From: JANXPZ01 sp033853925
GTDB lineage: Bacteria > Eisenbacteria > RBG-16-71-46
Assembly (NCBI GenBank): GCA_033853925.1
Contig: JAWOLC010000011.1
Span: forward strand, 1-64,000
DNA length: 64,000 nt
Direction of reading: 5' to 3'
Below are positions 9,224 through 17,630 of the stretch, one piece after another (the stretch's first letter is position 1; each line of letters begins with the position of its first letter). Below the pieces are notes generated by a model. The model saw only the letters and a program-made list of their open reading frames with translations. It searched no databases and was not told where the DNA came from. A program made the position numbers and the translations under genes.

Positions 9224-11895
9224 GCCTCGCACCCGGCCGGCGCCTCGGCCCCTACGAGGTCCTCGCCCCGCTGGGAGCCGGGGGCATGGGCGAGGTCTAC
9301 CGCGCGCGCGACTCGCGGCTCGGGCGCGACGTGGCGATCAAGGTGCTGCCCGAGGAGTTCGCGCACGATCCGGCTCGGCTCGCGCGCTTCGAGCGCGAGG
9401 CCAAGGCGATCTCCAGCCTCAACCACCCGCACATCTGCGTCCTCTTCGACGTCGGGCGGGAGAACGGCACCGGCTACCTGGTGATGGAGCTGGTGGAGGG
9501 GGAGACCCTGGCCCAGCGGCTCGAGCGCGGGCCCCTGCCCGCGGCGGAGGTCGTGCGGCTCGGCGTCCAGATCGCGGACGCGCTCGAGCGCGCGCACGCC
9601 TCGGGGATCGTGCACCGCGATCTGAAGCCGGGCAACATCATGCTCACGAGGTCGGGGGCGAAGCTCCTGGACTTCGGCCTGGCGCGGCCGGCCGGCCTCG
9701 GCGCCGCCGGGAACGACACGAGCACGCCCACCCAGGCGCGGGCGCTCACGAGCGACGGGGCGATCGTCGGCACCTTCCAGTACATGGCGCCCGAGCAGCT
9801 CGAGGGCCGCGAGGCGGACGCTCGCAGCGACCTCTGGGCTCTGGGCTGCGTGTTGTACGAGGCGGCGACGGGGAAGCGGGCCTTCGAGGGCACGACGCAG
9901 GCGAGCCTCGTGGGCGCGGTCATGCGGGACCAGCCGAGGCCCATCGCGGAGCTGGCGCCTCTGGCGCCGCCGGGCCTGGAGCGCGTGGTGACCGCTTGCC
10001 TGGCGAAGGACCCGGCCGACCGCCTGCAGAGCGCGCACGACGCGAAGCTCCAGCTCCAGTGGATCGCCGAGGGCGGGTCGCAGGCCGGGGTGCCGGCGGC
10101 GAGGGCCGCGCGGCGCCGCAGCCGCGAGCGGTACGCCTGGGCGCTGGCGGGGCTCTTCGCCCTGCTCGCCGCGGGATCCGCCGCGCCGCGGCTGTGGAGC
10201 CGCCCCGCCGCGCCGCGGAGCGCGCATGTGTCGGTCCTGCCCCCCGAGGACGCCATCATCGACGACGAGATGATGCACACGGCGATTTCCACGGACGGCG
10301 GGTCGGTCGCCTTCGTGGCCACGGATGCCAGCGGCACGTCGCAGCTCTGGGTGCGGGAGTTGGCTTCGCCCCAGGCGCGGCCCCTGCCGGGCACGGAAGC
10401 CGCCACCCTGCCGTTCTGGTCGCCCGACAGCCGCTGGATCGGCTTCTTCGCCGAGGGGAAGCTCAAGAAGGTGGACGTGGCGGGGCGCAACGTGGAGATC
10501 CTCTGCGACGCGCCCGACGGCCGCGGCGGGACGTGGGGGCGCCGGAAGACGATCGTCTTCGCGCCGGCCTCGGCGGGCCCGCTGGAGAAGGTGTCCGAGG
10601 ACGGCGGGCAGCCCGTGCCGGTGACGCGGCTGGACGCGAAGCGCGGCGAAGAGGCGCATCGCTTCCCCTCGTTCCTGCCGGACGGCCGGCGCTTCCTGTA
10701 CGTGGCGCTGGCCCCGGGGATCAGGCTCGTGACGCGCCTCGGCTCCCTCGACTCGTGGACGGCGGATTCCCTGGTGAGCGCGGACGGCGCGGCGATCTAC
10801 GCCGCGCCCGGCTACCTCATCTTCTCGCGCAACGAAGCGTTGCTCGCCCAGCGCCTGGACGAGGGAGGCCGCCGGCTGACGGGCGAGCCCTTCGCCCTGG
10901 GGCCCGCTCCTCGCGGCCTGAGCCTCTACTCGGGGGCGCCCGACGCGTCCGTCTCCGCCAACGGCGTCCTGGTCCAGCGCCATCGCGCCCCGCGCCGCTC
11001 CCGGCTCGCCTGGATGGACCGGGAAGGCCGCGTGCTCGAGACCTTGCCCACGCCGGCGGCCGAGTACGACACGCCCGTGCTCTCTCCGGACGCGCGCCAC
11101 GTGGCCATCGGGCGCACCTCGCCGGAGACCATCAAGGACCTCTGGGTCGTGGATCTCGGGAGCGGCGTGGCGAGCAAGCTGACGACCGATCGCCTCTACG
11201 CCGAGAGCCCGGTCTGGTCGCCGGACGGCCGCACGATCGCCTTCTCGTCCCTGGTCGGTGGCGACCGCGTGATCTTCACGCGGCTGGCGAGCGGCGCCGG
11301 CGACGTGACCCCGCTCGTCCGCCTCGACGGCCCCTTCAACGATCCCGCCTGCTGGTCCGCCGACGGCCGCGAGATCTTCCTGCGCCGCCTGGATCCGCAG
11401 ACCGGCGAGGACGTCTGGGTCCTGCCCCTGGAGGGCGGGCGCAGGCCCTATCCGCTGCTCCACAGCCCCTATCACGAGGAGGACCCGAGCCTGTCGCCCG
11501 ACTGTCGCTGGCTGGCCTTCCGCTCGAACGAGTCGGGGCGCACGGAGCTGTACGTGCAGTCCTTCCCCGTGCCGGACGCCAAGCTGAGGATCTCCACCGA
11601 CGGCGCGGGGACCTCGCCGCGCTCGGGCTCGGGCCAGCCCTTCTGGCGGAAGGACGGCCGGGAGCTTCTCTACCTGGCCGGGGACGGCGTCACCATGATG
11701 TCCGTGCCGATCGAGACGGCTGGCGGCTTCCACGCCGGGACCCCGCGAGCGCTCTTCCGCGTCCCGGCCGACTGCAACGCGATCGTGGCCACCCCCGACG
11801 CGCAGCGCTTCCTGGTACTGCGCGAAGAGAGCAGCAAGGAGGGGACCTCGGTCCAAGTGGTTCTGAACTGGCCGGCGGAGCTGAGGCAGCGATGA
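9220..11895 (+). CDS. Membrane Ser/Thr kinase with C-terminal propeller (second of three)
   Basis: An 891-residue paralogue of the preceding kinase. Its first 30 residues differ only slightly (GRRLGPYEVLAPLGAGGMGE is identical), which points to tandem duplication. K41, D134 in HRDLKPGN and D151 in DFG are present. A hydrophobic segment near residues 305-325 separates the kinase from a PD40-type propeller with repeated SPD and WSPDGR motifs. The ATG lies in the ATGA overlap with the upstream gene, and its own stop overlaps the third kinase the same way. Extracytoplasmic divergence exceeds that of the kinase domain, so I infer a different ligand with shared or cross-talking substrates. Confidence 0.92.
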   Translation: MSLAPGRRLGPYEVLAPLGAGGMGEVYRARDSRLGRDVAIKVLPEEFAHDPARLARFEREAKAISSLNHPHICVLFDVGRENGTGYLVMELVEGETLAQRLERGPLPAAEVVRLGVQIADALERAHASGIVHRDLKPGNIMLTRSGAKLLDFGLARPAGLGAAGNDTSTPTQARALTSDGAIVGTFQYMAPEQLEGREADARSDLWALGCVLYEAATGKRAFEGTTQASLVGAVMRDQPRPIAELAPLAPPGLERVVTACLAKDPADRLQSAHDAKLQLQWIAEGGSQAGVPAARAARRRSRERYAWALAGLFALLAAGSAAPRLWSRPAAPRSAHVSVLPPEDAIIDDEMMHTAISTDGGSVAFVATDASGTSQLWVRELASPQARPLPGTEAATLPFWSPDSRWIGFFAEGKLKKVDVAGRNVEILCDAPDGRGGTWGRRKTIVFAPASAGPLEKVSEDGGQPVPVTRLDAKRGEEAHRFPSFLPDGRRFLYVALAPGIRLVTRLGSLDSWTADSLVSADGAAIYAAPGYLIFSRNEALLAQRLDEGGRRLTGEPFALGPAPRGLSLYSGAPDASVSANGVLVQRHRAPRRSRLAWMDREGRVLETLPTPAAEYDTPVLSPDARHVAIGRTSPETIKDLWVVDLGSGVASKLTTDRLYAESPVWSPDGRTIAFSSLVGGDRVIFTRLASGAGDVTPLVRLDGPFNDPACWSADGREIFLRRLDPQTGEDVWVLPLEGGRRPYPLLHSPYHEEDPSLSPDCRWLAFRSNESGRTELYVQSFPVPDAKLRISTDGAGTSPRSGSGQPFWRKDGRELLYLAGDGVTMMSVPIETAGGFHAGTPRALFRVPADCNAIVATPDAQRFLVLREESSKEGTSVQVVLNWPAELRQR

Positions 11896-14462
11896 CGCTC
11901 GTTCCTGGCAGGCGGCTCGGTCCCTACGAGATTCTCGGTCCGCTCGGCGCGGGCGGCATGGGCGAGGTGTGGCGCGCGCGCGACTCCCGGCTCGGGCGGG
12001 ACGTGGCGATCAAGGTGTTACCCGACGAGTTCGCGCACGATCCCGCGCGACGCTCGCGCTTCGAGCGCGAGGCCAAGGCGATCGCGGCGCTCTCGCACCC
12101 GAACGTCCTCGCCCTGCACGACTTCGGCGCGGACGACGGGGCGATCTACGCGGTGATGGAGCTGCTCGAGGGCACGACCCTGCGCGAGCGGCTGGCCGGC
12201 GGCCCGCTCTCCCCGCGCAAGGCGGTCGACTACGCGATCCAGATCGCGCACGGGCTCGCGGGGGCGCACGAGAGAGGCATCGTCCATCGCGACCTCAAGC
12301 CCGAGAACGTGCTCGTCACCCCGGACGGGCGGGTCAAGATCCTCGACTTCGGCCTGGCCCGGCTGGATCCCTACCAGAGCGACGGCGACACGCAGACGCC
12401 GACGCTCGCGGGCGCCACCCGCCCGGGGGCGGTCCTGGGCACGGTCGGCTACATGGCGCCCGAGCAGGTGCGGGGCGAGACGGCCGACGCCCGCGCGGAC
12501 ATCTTCTCCCTCGGGGCGCTTCTCTACGAGATGCTCTACGGCCGCCGGGCCTTCCAGCGTGACACGGCTGCCGAGACCATGACGGCGATCCTGCGCGAGG
12601 ATCCGCCGCCCCCACCCGCCGACACGAAGGTTCCCCCGGCCCTGGACCGCGTCGTGCGGGGCTGCCTGGAGAAGGCCCCCGGAGAGCGCTTCCGCTCGGC
12701 GCACGACCTGGCCTTCGCCCTGGAGATGGCCCTCGGCTCCAGCACCTCGCAGGCTGCGGCCGTGGCCGCGGCGAAGCCGCGGCGCGGCTCCCGCCTGCTG
12801 CTCGCGGGCGGCGTCGCGGTTCTCGTCCTGCTCGTGGCCGGGGCGCTCCTCGCCGGCGCGGCCCGCCGGTCCCGGCCCCTCTTCTATCGCCAGCTGACCT
12901 CCGAGCGGGGCAGCGTGGTCTCGGCGCGCTTCTCGCCCGACGGTCAGACCGTGGTGTACGGCGCCGCCTGGGTCGGCCACCCGCTCGAGCTGTTCTCCAC
13001 CCGCACCGACGGCTTCGAGTCCCGCTCGCTCGAGCTGCCCTCCGGAGACATTCAGTCCATCTCCCGGACGGGCGACATGCTCCTCCTCTCGGGGCGACGG
13101 AATCTCCAGAGCTGGATGGCCGTGGGAACGCTTGCCCGGGCCTCGTTCTCGGGGGGTGGGCAGCGGGACATCCTGGACGGGGCCAGCGCCGCGGATCTCT
13201 CCCCCGATGGGGGGAAGACCGCGGTCGTGCATCGGGTCGGGGGCATGGATCAGCTGGAGTGCCCGCCGGGAACGCCCCTCTACCGGACCCTGGGCTGGAT
13301 CGGGACGCCGCGCTTCAGCCCGAACGGCCAGCGCCTCGCCTTCATCGAGCATCCGCTGTTCGGCGACGATCGCGGCTACCTCATGGTCGTGGACCTCGGC
13401 GGCGGCCGGCCGGCGCGGCTCACGGACGAGTACTCGAGCTTCCAGGGCCTCGCCTGGGCGGGCGGGGGCCGCGAGCTGTGGTTCACCGCCACGGCCGACA
13501 GCGACGCCTATTTCACGCTCTACGCCACCTCCGGCTCGCGCCGGACCCGAGTCGTGCTCTCGGCGCCCGTGGACCTCGTCATCCAGGACGTCAGCCCACG
13601 CGGCGTCGCCCTGCTCTCCGCGAACCAGAGCACGGGCGAGATCGCCGGGCGCTTCCCCGGGCAGGAGAGCGACCGGCTCGTGGACTTCTACGCCCAGTCC
13701 TCCACCGGCGGCCTGTCGGCTGACGGTCGCACGCTGGCGGTCACCTACGCCGGCGCGGGCAGCGGCTTCGACTACTCGGTGTGGATCATCCGTGCGGACG
13801 GCTCGCCCGCGGAGCACGTGGGCGAGGGCGCGGCGCGCGCGATCTCTCCCGACGGGAAGTGGGTGGTCACCACCTTCGCCTCGGCCCCGAGCCGACTGGA
13901 GCTGCTCTCGACGGGCACCGAGGCGTCGAGGAGCTTCGACCTCGGCGGCATCGCCCCGACGGTCAACATCGGCACGCCCATCACCTGGACCCGCGACGGC
14001 TCGGCCTTCCTCTTCACCGGGCGGACGGCGAAGAGCGGGACCCGCTCCTATCTCTTCCGCGTCGCCAAGGGCTCGGCCCGGCCGGTGACCCCCGAGAACA
14101 CGAGCGACGCCCTCCTCTCGCCCGACGGGAGCGAGGTGCTGGCCCGCGACGCCGCGGGCTTCGCCCTGTGGCCGCTCGCGGGCGGCGAGCCGCGCAGGGT
14201 GCCCGCCCTGCGCGACGACGACATCCCCTTGCAGTGGGAGGCCTCGGGTGGGTCGGTCTTCGTCTGGAACGGCAGCTTCCCGGCGCACGTCGAGCGGCTG
14301 GACCTGGACACGGGTCGTCGCTCGCCGTGGACCACCATCACGCCGCCCGATCCCTCGGGCGTGCTCTACGGGAACCTGCTCCTCACCCCCGACGGGAAGT
14401 CCTACGTCTACCGCTACCGCCGCTGGCTCTCGAATCTCTTCGTCGTGAGGGGATTGCACTGA
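11892..14462 (+). CDS. Membrane Ser/Thr kinase with C-terminal propeller (third of three)
   Basis: An 856-residue kinase, more divergent than the other two: it has HRDLKPENVLV (not PGNIM), D134 as catalytic base and DFG at D152. A clear membrane helix (LLLAGGVAVLVLLVAGALLA) follows the kinase domain. The outer part is a beta-propeller with weaker PD40 repeats (FSPDGQT, LSPDGGK, ISPDGKW, LSPDGSE). It starts in an ATGA overlap with the second kinase and ends the four-gene phosphatase-kinase operon. A GC hairpin follows 5 bases after the stop. The substrates are unknown. Confidence 0.92.
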   Translation: MTLVPGRRLGPYEILGPLGAGGMGEVWRARDSRLGRDVAIKVLPDEFAHDPARRSRFEREAKAIAALSHPNVLALHDFGADDGAIYAVMELLEGTTLRERLAGGPLSPRKAVDYAIQIAHGLAGAHERGIVHRDLKPENVLVTPDGRVKILDFGLARLDPYQSDGDTQTPTLAGATRPGAVLGTVGYMAPEQVRGETADARADIFSLGALLYEMLYGRRAFQRDTAAETMTAILREDPPPPPADTKVPPALDRVVRGCLEKAPGERFRSAHDLAFALEMALGSSTSQAAAVAAAKPRRGSRLLLAGGVAVLVLLVAGALLAGAARRSRPLFYRQLTSERGSVVSARFSPDGQTVVYGAAWVGHPLELFSTRTDGFESRSLELPSGDIQSISRTGDMLLLSGRRNLQSWMAVGTLARASFSGGGQRDILDGASAADLSPDGGKTAVVHRVGGMDQLECPPGTPLYRTLGWIGTPRFSPNGQRLAFIEHPLFGDDRGYLMVVDLGGGRPARLTDEYSSFQGLAWAGGGRELWFTATADSDAYFTLYATSGSRRTRVVLSAPVDLVIQDVSPRGVALLSANQSTGEIAGRFPGQESDRLVDFYAQSSTGGLSADGRTLAVTYAGAGSGFDYSVWIIRADGSPAEHVGEGAARAISPDGKWVVTTFASAPSRLELLSTGTEASRSFDLGGIAPTVNIGTPITWTRDGSAFLFTGRTAKSGTRSYLFRVAKGSARPVTPENTSDALLSPDGSEVLARDAAGFALWPLAGGEPRRVPALRDDDIPLQWEASGGSVFVWNGSFPAHVERLDLDTGRRSPWTTITPPDPSGVLYGNLLLTPDGKSYVYRYRRWLSNLFVVRGLH

Positions 14463-14467
14463 CGGAA

Positions 14468-14486
14468 GCGGCGCGCCCGGCGCCGC
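14468..14486 (+). terminator. Hairpin closing the kinase operon
   Basis: GCGGCGC (14468-14474) pairs perfectly with GCGCCGC (14480-14486) around the five-base loop GCCCG. It begins 6 bases after the stop of the third kinase. No T-run follows, as with other hairpins in this window. Confidence 0.45.
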
Positions 14487-14577
14487 CGGACCCGGCCGTG
14501 GAGGCTGCGCGCCCGCGGGGCGGGGTGCCGCTCGCTCGCTTGGCGCGCGACCGCGCCCGTCTGGTAGGCTTTCCCGC

Positions 14578-15942
14578 ATGCGCTCTCACCTGCTCGCGGT
14601 CTGGTTGCTCGCGCTCGCCGGCGGCCTGGCGGCCGCCCCTTCGCCGGCGGCCGCGGTCCCGGCACCCTCCGCCTCCCTGCGGATGGTCCTTCCCTTCCTC
14701 TCCGACGATTACACCAAGGCGCTCGCCGAGGCGCGGGCGCGCCAGGTGCCGCTCTTCATCGAAGCCTGGGCGCCCTGGTGACACACCTGCCGGTCGATGA
14801 GGGCCTACGTCTTCACGGACTCGACCCTCACGCGGCACGCCGGACGGTTCGTCTGGCTCGAGCTGGACACGGAGAAGGCGAAGAACGCGGCCCTGAAGAA
14901 GAAGCTGGGGGTGGCGGCCCTGCCCACTTATTTCGTCCTGGACCCGGCGGACGAGAAGGTGCCCTTGCGCTGGACGGGTGCCTTCACCGTCGCCCAGCTG
15001 GATCGCCTGCTGGATGACGGCTCCGCCGCGGTGAGCGGCCGCCGGGGCACGGGGCTCGCGGACGCCGCGCTGGCCCGGGCCGACAGCGCCAACGGCGCCG
15101 GCGACTACGCCGGCGCGGCGACCGCCTATCGCCAGGCGCTGGCGGCCGCGCCCGCCGGTTGGCCGCCGTACGCTCGCGCGGTGGACGCGGCGCTGTTCGC
15201 GCTCTCGAGCGCCGAGAGCAACGAGGCGGCGGCGCGGCTGGCGCGCGACGCGTTCCCGCGGCTGGCGAGCACACCCTCGGCCGCCAGCGTGGCCGCGAGC
15301 GGGCTGGAGGCGGCGCTCGGACTGCCGCGGTCCCACCCGCAGCGCCGGGAGCTGATCGGGGCCATGGAGGCCGACGCGCGCGCCGTCCTCGCCGACAGCA
15401 CCCTGGCGATCGCGGCCGACGACCGCTCCGGCCTCTACATCGATCTCATCAGCGCGCGCAAGGACGTGGTGGACCTGGGCGGCGCCCACGCGCTGGCGTT
15501 GGCCTGGGCGGCATTCCTCGAGCGCCAGGCGGCCGCGGCTCGCACGCCCGAGCAGCGCACGGTCTTCGATTCGCACCGGCTCTCCGCCTATCTGGAGCTG
15601 GGAACTCCGGAGAAGGCGATCCCCATGTTGCAGGCCTCCGAGCGCGACCTGCCCGACGACTACAACCCGCCGGCGCGCCTGGCGGTGACGTACCTGGCGC
15701 TGAAGCGCTGGGACGACGCGCTGGCGGCGTCGGATCGCGCGCTGGCCCGCGCGTACGGCCCGCGCAAGCTCGCGCTCCTCGCGACCCGCGCCGACATCTA
15801 CGCGGGGAAGGGCGACGCGCCGGCGGCGCGCAAGACGCTCGAGGAGGCGATCGCGCTCGCGACCTCGCTGCCGCCCGGCCAGCAGTCCGAGAGCACCCTC
15901 GCGTCGCTCAAGCGGAAGCTCGACGCGATCAAGCCGTCCTGA
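14578..15942 (+). CDS. Exported thioredoxin-like selenoprotein (UxxC) with C-terminal TPR region
   Basis: Read through the in-frame TGA at 14779-14781, this is one continuous 454-residue protein. A signal peptide covers about residues 1-27. A thioredoxin-fold domain (about 40-145) has the active site A-W-A-P-W-U-H-T-C, with U68 and C71, and the cis-proline region LPTYFVLD. The remainder is helical with TPR-like repeats. The TGA sits exactly where homologues have the first cysteine of CxxC, and the same frame continues in register, so selenocysteine is the best reading; a redox role in the envelope follows. The next in-frame ATG (14797) would remove the active site and the signal peptide. The tail overlaps the convergent CPBP gene by 14 bases. 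A point-mutation pseudogene or assembly error is the alternative. Sec machinery is not visible in the window. Confidence 0.82.
14798..14830 (+). promoter_or_regulatory. Candidate bacterial SECIS stem-loop downstream of the in-frame TGA
   Basis: TGAGGG (14798-14803) can pair with CCCTCA (14825-14830), with an inner GTC (14809-14811)/GAC (14818-14820) helix. The structure starts 16 bases after the TGA, within the range known for bacterial SECIS elements, which lie inside the coding region. A competing smaller hairpin, GCC (14789-14791)/GGC (14802-14804), has a loop starting GG, a feature of SelB-bound loops, but is close to the TGA. I cannot decide between them by eye. Confidence 0.35.
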
Positions 15943-17032
15943 CGCCGCCGAACAGGTGCATCCAGAGGAAGTCCACCGCGGCATGGGTGAGCGCCGAGGC
16001 GGTCGCCCGGCGCGTGCGCATCCACACCCATCCGTACGCGAGCCCCGCCAGCGTGGCGAGCAGGGCGTAACGCAGGTCGGGTCGCGGCGGCTCGTCCAGA
16101 TGCGCCGCGCCGAAGACGAGCGAGGCGAGAGCCAGGGCGGCCGCCCGCCCGCCGCGGCCCGGCCAGGAGCGCTCGAGGAAGTTCTGGATCAGGCCGCGGA
16201 AGAGCACCTCCTCCGGGCAGGCGACGCCCAGGTAGATCGCCAGCGCGCTCACCGCCCGCTCGAGCGGGCCCAGGTGCGGCCCGCCCGGGCGGATGAAGCC
16301 GCTGGCGAGGCCGAGAGGGATGGCCAGCGCGGCGAAGGCCGCGAGGCCGACCGCGGCGTGAGCGAGGTCCCGGCGGCTCAAGGCGAAGGTGTAGCCCACC
16401 CGGGGCACGTGCGCCTGGACCACGAAGACCAGCAAGCCGAGAGCGAAGAGCGCGAGGTGCGTGGCGTCGAAGGCCTGCGCGGCGCCGGCGGGAAGGCGCA
16501 GGCCGCCCACGAGCCGGAACTCCGCGGGCAGCCAGAAGACGAGCAGCGCGGCGAGGAAGGGGAGCCGGGCGGGAAACGCGGGCGGGCCTGGCCGGCTCGG
16601 ATCCGCGAGGGGGACGGCGGACGCGGGGCGCAGCCCCCCGCCGACGACGATCACGGCGATGCCGTAGACGGCGAGCCGGAGCAGCTCCGCGGGCACGAGC
16701 GCGTGGCACGCCGCCGCGTAGCCCGCGTAGGCGAGCAGCGCTAGGATCCACAGCCCCCCCGAGCGCAGCCGGGGCGCAGGCGCCAGCCAGGCGCGCAGGC
16801 CGGCGCGCCAGGGGCGAACCGAGAGCAGGACGCAGGGGATGAAGAAGAGCGCGAAGGCGGCGCCAGCGGCCGCCGCGGCCGCGGCTCCGGCGCCGCTTCG
16901 CCGGGCGAAGAGCGCGAAGGCGCCGAGCCCCGACGCGGCGAGCGCCAGGGCGATGGCGGCCTCGCGAGGCGCGCGCGACCCCGGTGCCTGGGCTGCGCTC
17001 GAGCCCGTGGGGTTCGTGGCGCTCGTGCTCAT
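15929..17032 (-). CDS. CPBP-family intramembrane glutamic protease
   Basis: About 367 residues with at least eight hydrophobic segments. The conserved CPBP (Abi/Rce1) motifs are intact: PEEVLFRG with E274-E275, FGAAH with H311, and THAAVD with H350 and D354. These build the glutamate/histidine active site of membrane proteases that act on membrane-bound substrates. The start is uncertain. The ATG at 17032 gives a plausible cytosolic N-terminus but no clear ribosome site, and it overlaps the beginning of the divergent CPBP-like gene. The 3' end overlaps the convergent selenoprotein gene by 14 bases. The frame continues upstream to 17203, but that part is an Arg/Ser-rich antisense reading. Confidence 0.8.
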   Translation of the reverse strand: MSTSATNPTGSSAAQAPGSRAPREAAIALALAASGLGAFALFARRSGAGAAAAAAAGAAFALFFIPCVLLSVRPWRAGLRAWLAPAPRLRSGGLWILALLAYAGYAAACHALVPAELLRLAVYGIAVIVVGGGLRPASAVPLADPSRPGPPAFPARLPFLAALLVFWLPAEFRLVGGLRLPAGAAQAFDATHLALFALGLLVFVVQAHVPRVGYTFALSRRDLAHAAVGLAAFAALAIPLGLASGFIRPGGPHLGPLERAVSALAIYLGVACPEEVLFRGLIQNFLERSWPGRGGRAAALALASLVFGAAHLDEPPRPDLRYALLATLAGLAYGWVWMRTRRATASALTHAAVDFLWMHLFGGVRTA

Positions 17033-17612
17033 GTTCGAGTGGCTCGTGGCTCCGCGCGCGCCGGCGCCGGTCGTCGTCGCGGCGCTGGCGCTCCTCGCTC
17101 TGCTCCCGGTGGGCTCGAGCCGGCTGCACGGAGACGGGCTCCGGGATCTGGGCTTCCGCCGGGACAACCTCGCCCGCGCGGCCCGGGAGGCCGGGCTGGC
17201 CACCGCCTCCCTGGCCGTGGTCGTGCTCGTCCTCAGCGCGCTCTCGCGGAACGGGCTTCACCTGCGACCCGGGATCGCGCTGGCCCTCGCGGGCTATCCC
17301 TTCTGGGGGCTGGCGCAGCAGTATACGCTCCAGGGGTTCGCCTATCGCCGGCTGCGGGCGGGCCTCGGCTCCGCGCGCGCGGCGGCGCTCGTCGCCGCGC
17401 TTCTCTTCGGCGCCGTCCACTTCCCCAACCCGGCGCTCCTCGTGAGCACCGCGCTCGCGGGCTACGTGTGGTGCCGGCTCTACGAGCGTGAGCCGAACCT
17501 CTACGCGCTGGCGCTCTCGCACGCGTTGCTGGCGGCGCTCCTCCTCGCGGCGCTGCCCCGCGGGTGGCTCCATACGCTGCGCGTGGGGCCGGGCTACTGG
17601 CTGCACCTCTGA
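16953..17612 (+). CDS. CPBP-like membrane protein lacking the catalytic glutamates
   Basis: About 219 residues with roughly six hydrophobic segments. It aligns by motif with the CPBP fold: WGLAQQYTLQGFAYRRL stands where EExxxR belongs, with Q122-Q123 replacing the two glutamates. FGAVHFPNP (H156) and LSHALLA (H190) follow. The substitution suggests a non-proteolytic or altered relative. It is divergent from the canonical CPBP gene and their 5' ends overlap in this annotation. The true start may be the GTG at 17008, which removes most of the overlap; the ATG at 16953 is chosen for a fuller first membrane segment. No partner beyond the neighbouring protease is evident. Confidence 0.7.
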   Translation: MAASRGARDPGAWAALEPVGFVALVLMFEWLVAPRAPAPVVVAALALLALLPVGSSRLHGDGLRDLGFRRDNLARAAREAGLATASLAVVVLVLSALSRNGLHLRPGIALALAGYPFWGLAQQYTLQGFAYRRLRAGLGSARAAALVAALLFGAVHFPNPALLVSTALAGYVWCRLYEREPNLYALALSHALLAALLLAALPRGWLHTLRVGPGYWLHL

Positions 17613-17630
17613 GCCCGCGGGGGGGCGCGC

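Noticed and set aside
14779..14781. TGA as tryptophan or glycine by an altered code
   Set aside because: TGA is used as a stop by many intact genes here, so only this site needs recoding.
14797..15942. Separate gene starting at the ATG after the TGA
   Set aside because: It would lack the signal peptide and half the thioredoxin domain, whereas the upstream piece is in the same frame and completes both.
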